Source of the DNA: Rhyacophila brunnea
Taxonomy: Eukaryota > Arthropoda > Insecta > Trichoptera > Rhyacophilidae
DNA: 64,000 nt
Direction: 5' to 3'
NCBI GenBank assembly: GCA_022495005.1
Contig: JAGYXB010001416.1
Location: 248,001-312,000 of the forward strand
Notes under the pieces: generated by a model
What the model saw: only the letters and a program-made list of their open reading frames with translations
What the model was told of the DNA's origin: nothing
The model's database searches: none
Program-made: the position numbers and the translations under genes
Shown: one piece after another, positions 57,310-64,000 of the stretch
How the letters are laid out: each line of letters opens with the position of its first letter
Numbering within the stretch: the stretch's first letter is position 1

Positions 57310-59512
57310 CGGCCCACGTGCTCGTCGTAGGTCAAAATTGAGTTTTTATTGTATTTTTAAACCATGATCCTGGACACTCCTTAAACGTTGTAGATAATCT
57401 ATTTATATAATTTTGAAGCCTTATTATCCTTTATAGTTATTTTAAACATTTGATGACTGCATAAAGTATTTTGTTACATAAAATAGTATTCTTTTAAACC
57501 TCTCGCTCTAATGTTTTAGAATATAGTCATATTTCGGTACAAAACTGTGCAGTGGTGTTAAGATTTTTTACGTTTATTAATTTTTAAACGCATTTATGAA
57601 ACCCTTAGTATAATTTATTACGAGATAATTTTTGTAAAATATTCACGATAAAAAATTATATTGATAATCTCTGTGATCCCAAATTTGACAAGAATTAGGC
57701 ATTTTATTATTCAAAAAATCGGCAAGATTAACACATTTGAAGATGATTCTAAAGATACTTATTATAAGCTATGTCTTTGACCATTCAAGTGTGATAAACA
57801 TCTTATGAATAATGATTGCTTTATAATAATTATTGACCTAAGAATAAGGTAGTGTTTTTTTGAAATACGCCATTTCTTTTGTCATTCCCCAGTGGTTAAG
57901 CTACAACATACGGCCGTAGCCATAAATTGACAAACTATAATTGAAGTAGGGAGTAAAATGATATTGACGCTGATACCGCCTAAACCATGGCATCCTCAGA
58001 GGATCCAAGGCCATGAGGCCTGAATCATCATTGGGCTGATTCATGCAAACATGAACAGATCGACTGCGAGGCAAATTTCTAGCCCGTAAGCAAATAGTAA
58101 TTATTAATATCATTTTTTAATATTATTACCTACATTAGCCTTCATCCAATTTTGACCAATAGGTATTAAATTCGTACACTTACCTACATAAATATTGAAA
58201 GCAAAGTTCCCAGCCATACAATGTACCTAGCACCTAGAATATCTGATTTGAGATTACTTTAAAAAAAATATGTATTTGTACCTAGTTCAAATATTTCAAA
58301 ATATGTACCTACCTAGCAAAGAAATACAGCCTTTTCAAAGCAGGTACCTAAAAAAGGTCTAGCTGACTATTTTTCTGTGGTGAGCGAAATTCTCAGAAAT
58401 AAGCCAGGTACATAATATGCAGAGTGTTTTTGTCATTTTTCAGTGACAGAATTTAGAGGTTTTATTTTATTCTTGCCTAGAGTTGACCTGCTCTCCAAAA
58501 AGGGATTCATTCGGTTTTTGGTCTCTCAGGACGCCGGCCGCGCTCGCCGGCGTCCGCCGCCATTTTAAATTTATTTATTTTTTTTAAATATTTTTGTTAA
58601 ATATTTGTACGCTGTACTTTACTGTATTTATATTCCGAACAATAAACGCCCTGTTTTCGCCTGTACTTCCGCGTTGTCAATCAACATAAACATGTCCCCG
58701 AAAGAAGAAGCAGACGATACCACCGTGACTTGACATGACATTACATCATCAGGGGGTCCAGCGCTTTACCTACCTTTCGGGACAGCGTGTTTGAACATGT
58801 ACCGTTTAAAAAAAAAAAAAAAATTTGGTTAGGTACATGTTCAAACACGCGCGTTAATATAATTTTACTCCCTACTTTAATTATAGTTTGTCAATTTATG
58901 GCTACGGCCGTATGTTGTAGCTTAACCACTAGGGAATGACAAAAGAAATGGCGTATTTCAAAAAAACACTAGCTTATTCTTAGGTCAATAATTATTATAA
59001 AGCAATCATTATTCGTAGGATGTTTATCACACTTGAATGGTCAAAGACATAGCTTATAATAAGTATCTTTAGAATCATCTTCAAATGTGTTAATCTTGCC
59101 GATTTTTTGAATAATAAAATGCCTAATTCTTGTCAAATTTGGGATCACAGAGATTATCAATATAATTTTTTATCGTGAATATTTTACAAAAATTATCTCG
59201 TAATAAATTATACTAATGGTTTCATAAATGCGTTTAAAAATTAATAAACGTAAAAAATCTTAACACCACTGCACAGTTATGTACCGAAATATGACTATAT
59301 TCTAAAACATTAGAGCGAGAGGTTTAAATGAATACTATTTTATGTAACAAAAATACTTTATGCAGTCATCAAATGTTTAAATTAACTATAAAGGATGATA
59401 TGGCTTCAAAATTAAATAAATAGATTATCTACAACGTTTAAGGAGTGTCCAGGATCATGGTTTGAAAATACAATAAAAACTCAATTTTGACCTTCGACGA
59501 GCATGTCCCCCC
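57310..59512. mobile_element. TTAA-flanked long-palindrome MITE, copy 4, interrupted
   Basis: TTAA at 57306-57309 and 59513-59516. The arms (CGGCCCACGTGCTCGTCG and CGACGAGCATGTCCCC ends) are nearly identical to copy 1. An 814-bp insertion sits next to the centre (57971-58784); the remaining centre is ACATGTACCGTTTAAAAA and its inverse. Confidence 0.88.
57971..58784. mobile_element. insertion of unknown type in TTAA palindrome copy 4
   Basis: Begins TGATACCGCC and ends TTTCGGGACA. Bases on both sides rejoin exactly to the GACGCGCGTG of copy 1, so there is no target duplication. It contains a GC-rich CGCCGGCCGCGCTCGCCGG block, a TATTTATATTCC then AACAATAAACG stretch, and a short ATG frame. LTR-like (TG...CA) but unproven. 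Confidence 0.5.
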
Positions 59513-59985
59513 TTAAGCGACGATTCTGATGTTGGTAAGTGTTAATAGTGAATTATTCTTTGTAATTATCATAAAACATAGACCAATGCTCACGTAATTT
59601 GTATAAAGATAAATTAGGAGAATTTTAATATTTTGTTACATTCATACATTTTATATACAGACTCCATAAATTCTTACGAATGAAAACAATTTGTAATTTT
59701 TCCTTCAGTTTATTGTCTGTTACTATGTTAGTATGAGTAAATTGCTTCAAATTACTGGTCACGATAAGATTTGATTCCATAATACACAAAATAAATATTC
59801 CATAGAAAAAAATAATAGTACATTGTTTATATATTATAGGTAATTCCACATCAGTCAATCAATTGTCAATGCTATTTTACAGTGAGATATGAGAGAAAAT
59901 AGTCATCACACTTTTAAAATTGACACTAATAACTTTTTTTTTTTTTAGATTGACAATGAATATAATAAGATGTAATTAAAACAAA

Positions 59986-60174
59986 TCATTCCGGTTCCAC
60001 TCTGAAGAAAAGGTTGATGCAGCATAATTTGATGGGTATGGAAGGTAACCCTGGTGGCGTTGAGAAATCAGATCGGAACATCTCTACTCGGGCTCTGTAT
60101 TTACCTATCATCTCTTTCTTGAGCTCCACACCGGAAACGTCGGCGGCTTGCACTTTCTCCACATTATATATATC
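59986..60174 (-). CDS. uncharacterised gene, terminal exon
   Basis: 62 residues and TGA, phase 0 after a CATTCCAG acceptor. The charged N-half and the CC pair near the end are uninterrupted. Confidence 0.6.
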   Translation of the reverse strand, partial: DIYNVEKVQAADVSGVELKKEMIGKYRARVEMFRSDFSTPPGLPSIPIKLCCINLFFRVEPE

Positions 60175-63101
60175 CTGGAATGAGTTATTCAAAATTTATT
60201 TTGCATCTTATAAATTTAAGATGTCCACAACATGACATAAAAAACAAATAATAGTGTTGACAATATTTAAACAGAAATCAGCATAATAGGAGGCATGTCC
60301 AACGTGTTTATCGTGATCGAATTGTTGATTGTGGGCTGGATTTTGGTCGTTCGCACCATATGCCCATAGTAATTGAGAATTATTGAGAATAATAATTGAG
60401 AATCATGAAAATGTAAAAAAGTCTGCATTCAGTTATAAAATAATATAATTTCAATGAGATTTTAAAACGGAGTTTTATTAATCATTCATATTTTTATTTC
60501 CTTAACCTTCCCTTTATGATGCTAATAACTTCTGTCCGTTCTGGTGATGTCAGCTTGGGTTACCATATAATATTTACAATATTACAGTAGGTAAAAGGGA
60601 AATGCCTATTTTGGCAACATAAACAAGTCTAATAAGGTTTCGTCAAGTTATCTGTTTTATCTACTTTTAAAATAATCAAAATGGCATTAAAACTTAATTA
60701 TACACATTTCTATACATTTTTACAGCGTACAAGTCATAATACTATCTTTATCTTACTCTAACTACCCTACCCTTTCTCACAATATGAGTATCTCTCTCTT
60801 TGTATCATATACTTTTAGATCTATCTTTGTTGTTCGTAATGGAATGCGACACTCTGTTTGCAATGTGTATTTATAATTGATGACACGTAAATTAAATCTG
60901 ACAGATATCTATCAATTGTATGTATGTATTAACACCAAATGTACCCCTCCATACAGAATGCCCTCCATCAAAAATCTATATGAATATCTAAATGATATAA
61001 AAATTGCAAAAAAGTTTAGAACTTCTGACTCACAAATAAATATTACCAATAGCAATCGAACGCACAAATTGTTACACCCCTTCAAAAATAAATATACTTG
61101 AGCGCTTTTAGGTAGTCCGACATTTGACCTCGAAGACGCACTGAGCCAAATTTTGAAGCGTTATTACAACGGGACTTTTTGGAAACCTGAGAAGATTCTC
61201 GAATATTCTTTACTTCTTTACTTCCCCTTGAGATATGTTGGTTTTTGAATATGTTCAGCAGTTAGAAAAATACACCGAGCCATGAAGGTGGTAGTCAAAA
61301 AGCCATCGATGCGATTTTTGCGTCAAATAATCCCTCACGTTTGTTCAAAATTTTCTGACAGTCCTAGTTAATATCGTCACTGTTCTGGCAGAAGACACTA
61401 ATTCGAAAAAATTACATTGAGTTCAAAATGTTCCATATTTCAAACTTTACCGTCTGGAAACCTTCTTAAAATAAAGACTGTATATTTATTAAAGTCATCC
61501 TTTTTACGATTACTTAATAAACTCACATGATAGACCATTTCAAACATTTTAACAACTTCAAAGTCAAATTTACTCAAAACTCGTATTCTCCAGTTAGTGT
61601 GTTCTGCCAGAACAGAGACGATATGTGACGAATATTATATAATAAACAAGTGACACCATAAGTGAAAATAAATTAATCGAATTAACAAGCTCTTTCCACC
61701 TATTCTAATTTTATGTAACAGTTATGTAAACCTCCATTTGATTTATGTGCTAATACAATACTCTACGCTCTTATAAAAAGAAATATTGTGTTTTAATTCT
61801 ACATGACAAAAATATTAATTATATTAATTCATCTGCGCCTATCTCTCACACTAAAACACCAAAATGAATCTCTCCAGCCCACCACGAAGCCTTCTTACAG
61901 CCGGCAGGAGGTATTAGTGTTTACTGCATAATGCTACCGTTTTGGAAATAATAACATTATTAGATGTGATATTGATGATTCTAGGAATAGCCAAAATATG
62001 AAAATGACGAAGTGCATATTAACTGAAATATTTTCAAAAACGGGAGTGTTAACCAGCTTACATGAAAGTCGTTTTAACCATAAGGAAGTCCGCGTGACCT
62101 CGTTCTATTGCCACAGAAGTGAGAGAAAGAGAAGATGTGCATCCCCATTCTTTAAACTGATACAGTTATTCTGCACTGCTGCGTAGTAAGTGAATATTTT
62201 GATGACGAGTGCTCAAAAGATCAAAACTCATCATTTTCACAATGAATGGGATATTGAGTATTTCTTTGTCACGGTAAAAGATAAGTGTTCTTTAATTTGT
62301 AACGCCTTAGTATCCTCACCAGAATATGATACAGGTTCGAGTCCCGTCAGGCGTCATTATTTTTTCAAAAAAGTTTTTTTCTGGTAGGTATGCTTTCGCC
62401 TCTAGCCTATCAATCTGTTGTGAAATATTTCTTATAACTACGATTTAATTGAGTTATTCCAAATTACACCAATCAGGAGGCAATCTGCTTTCTAATCACA
62501 TCATAATATATTACCGTATTTCCTTGATTATAAAATGCATTTTTTTTCCTATTTTAGTGTCTCTGAATTCGGGGTGCGTCTTACAATCGCTGTGAAATTC
62601 CGTGGTTATGTGAATCATTGCTGATTACTAGTAGTGAAGGGGTCAGTTGGACCAGCACGGCGGCGGTGTAGGTAGTCGAGTTACAGTAACCACTGCCTAA
62701 ACACATTTGAGTTTCAATAAAAAATGTGTCCCTAATTACCATTTAAAATGTCGGCAAGAAGACTATATTATGATACTGCATTGAAAAGATCTGTCATTAT
62801 GACGACGGATATCTAATTATCTAAGACTAATATGCCTATTTTTAAATCCTTTTTATTTTGTTTGTATAACTTTGTTTCTGGTATAATAAAGTTTACAATT
62901 ATTTTATTTTTTATTAAGAATTAATAAAATTAAAACCTTTTTTATAGGGCATTTTTTGGGCGCACGTGGCTCAAGGTTCTGCAGGTATATCGACCATGGT
63001 TGATTATCTTCACCCAGCTTTTCGCACAAGTCTTTTATTTCATATGTCAGCACCGGCATGTAACTGTTTTCAGATACCAATCTTTCCATCTCGATGGTAA
63101 G
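59986..63101 (-). CDS. last two exons of an uncharacterised small protein, possibly DUF1091/MD-2-like
   Basis: Exon 63101-62937 (acceptor TTATTTCAG, donor GTTTTA after AAAAAG) joins in phase 0 to exon 60174-59986 (acceptor CATTCCAG), ending TGA: 117 residues in view. The first exon reads LTIEMERLVSENSYMPVLT, LCEKLGEDNQPWSIYL and APKKCPIKK. The second reads DIYNVEKVQAADVSGVELKK, IGKYRARVEMFRSD and IKLCCINLFFRVEPE. The CP-KK-Y...(G)KYR-----R pattern with paired cysteines recalls insect DUF1091 / MD-2-related lipid-recognition proteins, which are secreted. I cannot confirm it. 5' exons (signal peptide) would lie beyond or unseen in 63.1-64 kb. A possible AATAAA on the - strand is at 59714-59709. 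Confidence 0.6.
60195..60250 (-). repeat. short LINE 3'-end remnant
   Basis: TCTTATAAATTTAAGATGTC then CACAACATGACAT matches TTATAAGTTTAAGACGTTCA, CAACATGACAT in the 3' ends of the LINE copies at 28120 and 29370. It lies in the intron of the - strand gene. Confidence 0.5.
60251..61371. other. intron of the - strand gene, nothing recognised
   Basis: AT-rich without coding similarity; the open frame at 60877-61101 has no motif. Confidence 0.4.
61372..61623. mobile_element. 252-bp MITE with TA target
   Basis: The ends TATCGTCACTGTTCTGGCAG and, inverted right, TATCGTCTCTGTTCTGGCAG continue to AACACTAA-like sequence, about 30 bp in all. TA on each side of TCGTC...GACGA fits a Tc1/mariner-class MITE. 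Confidence 0.7.
62300..62375 (+). repeat. tRNA-like fragment with T/A tail
   Basis: TAACGCCTTAGTATCCTCAC then the B box ACAGGTTCGAGTCCCGT and CAGGCGTCATT, followed by a TTTTTTCAAAAAAGTTTTTTT stretch like that after 19243-19290. Too short and imperfect for a working tRNA; probably a SINE head. Confidence 0.45.
62510..62816 (+). pseudogene. pogo/Tigger-like element, 5' remnant
   Basis: TATTTCCTTGATTATAAAAT and GGGGTGCGTCTTACAATCG are typical of the ends of pogo/Tigger elements. ATG at 62748 starts SARRLYYDTALKRSVIM, like the start of the N-terminal HTH, and stops after 22 codons. The rest of the transposase is missing. Confidence 0.55.
62937..63101 (-). CDS. uncharacterised gene, penultimate exon
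   Basis: 55 codons, phase 0 at both ends, good TTTTTATTTCAG acceptor. The open frame continues upstream into intron as a hydrophobic run, so an alternative start there is possible but less likely. Confidence 0.6.
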
Positions 63102-63315
63102 CTGAAATAAAAACACGTTTTCAAAAGACACATTAAAAAAAATTATGTAATATGGTTTACGCAATATAAACTATAGCTAAATAACTTAAGCACGGACTTG
63201 CGCAGATGCGCACTTACTTTCGCGCGTATAGGGTAGGTGTGTAAACACTGCGTCTTTGAGTGTAAATGCTGTGTCTGTGTGCGAAAAGTCTGTTTTACAC
63301 ATATTTAGTTTTACA

Positions 63316-63585
63316 ATGAATACCCCATCTCGATCAAAAACCTTTACAAAGAGACGAGCACGAGAAATTATTGCTTTTAATGTGACCGAATATTTAAAAT
63401 TGATGAAAAAACTGTACAATTTGAAATATAATATTGTTAAATCGGCCAACGAAGCAACTGGCATACCTATTACCACCATTCAGAGAGTAATGCCGGAAGG
63501 AAAAAGTTATATATATGACTTCAAATTTTTGGTCGGGAATTCCTTATTATTATTATTATTACTATATATATTACACTCCGAATAA
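63316..63585 (+). pseudogene. transposase-type N-terminal HTH reading frame
   Basis: TFTKRRAREIIAFNVTEYLK, then AANEATGIPITTIQRV-like SANEATGIPITTIQRVMPEG: a helix-turn-helix with the spacing seen in N-termini of insect Tc1/IS630-type and related transposases. After about 65 residues it runs into low-complexity sequence, and a GID-HEKFDNTHCG stretch follows in another frame. Family uncertain; the open - strand frame opposite is a shadow. Confidence 0.4.
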
Positions 63586-64000
63586 ATGGAAAAAAATGTT
63601 GTGAGTACGATATAAAAATGATTTAGGAATAGACACACATGAAAAATTTGATAATACTCATTGTGGTGCGGAAACGGATGGCAGGGATGATTATTATTTT
63701 CACAACAGACCAGTGAATCAGATGAGATGTCATAGTAATGCGCGATTTATAGTGATTAATTTAAGAATTCATATTGAAAGTCATTTTAACAATATGCTAC
63801 ATGTAATACGGGCTGTCGTTTTCGTTGACTAAAAATTTGCGAACCCACCCGAACTTCAAAAACGTCATGGTTATGTTGTCTAGTTATAGCAGGGCTATTT
63901 CAACATAACACATACTATGCTATGTTGTATTCCAAGAGTTAATTATCTTGAGATATGAACTATCAGGCGTAACAGTTTTTATCGCAGACCCGCTAACTGG
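63586..64000. other. right edge, no gene recognised
   Basis: Possible remnant of the transposase frame up to about 63720; otherwise nothing. Confidence 0.35.

Noticed and set aside
62300..62375. Possible tRNA gene
   Set aside because: Acceptor pairing is imperfect and the arm spacing is wrong; a T/A tail like that of another fragment suggests a SINE.
63186..63479. 97-codon - strand frame beside the uncharacterised gene
   Set aside because: It is antisense to the HTH-type frame, has no motif and no convincing splice link to exon 63101-62937.

Overview
The window is nuclear DNA from an animal, almost certainly an insect. It is AT-rich, its genes are split by GT-AG introns, and it is packed with transposable elements (TEs). 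The order was not determined. The protein-coding style, AT-rich spacers with many short TAGGTACCTA-like words, and the TE families would fit a hemipteroid or a lepidopteran, but nothing in the sequence decides it.

Three host genes can be supported. (1) A serine protease catalytic domain on the + strand, five exons from 768 to 21368, carries the full His-Asp-Ser triad. Its N-terminal part and signal peptide lie outside the window or were not recognised. (2) A complete nuclear gene for mitochondrial ribosomal protein mL39 (MRPL39) on the + strand has seven exons from 34387 to 46098. All splice phases agree, giving 346 residues including a mitochondrial presequence. (3) The last two exons of an unidentified gene on the - strand (63101 down to 59986) look like a small insect DUF1091/MD-2-like protein, with low certainty.

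Almost everything else is mobile DNA, much of it inside introns and much of it nested. Protease intron 3 holds a Helitron-like element filled by a ~120-bp minisatellite, a tRNA-derived SINE, and a small Harbinger derivative that splits a second tRNA-like SINE. Protease intron 4 holds a 1.4-kb near-perfect palindrome with TTAA target sites and a 3.9-kb PIF/Harbinger element that still carries both its genes (DDE transposase and MADF protein, convergent). From 21.4 to 34.4 kb lie foldback elements, a second TTAA palindrome carrying an apparent solo LTR, a Helitron helicase tail, LINE fragments and a hAT MITE. MRPL39 intron 2 holds a 3.0-kb terminal-inverted-repeat (TIR) element with a second TIR element and a minisatellite nested in it. 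Intron 4 holds a palindromic MITE with a TTAA palindrome inside it, and intron 6 holds a 153-bp Harbinger-type MITE. From 46.1 to 60 kb lie further MITEs, three decayed hAT transposase copies, a hAT element with exact 8-bp target duplications (52058-53787), a 1291-bp mariner with exact TIRs and TA sites (54140-55430), and a fourth TTAA palindrome. The final 4 kb, around the - strand gene, has a TA-flanked MITE, a pogo/Tigger-like remnant and a transposase-type HTH reading frame.

The most interesting structures are the four-copy TTAA palindrome family, one copy of which sits in a gene intron where its transcript could fold into a ~670-bp hairpin; the Harbinger full-length/deleted pair; and the anonymous 3.0-kb TIR element. 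All identifications come from reading motifs and reading frames by eye. No database search was run.
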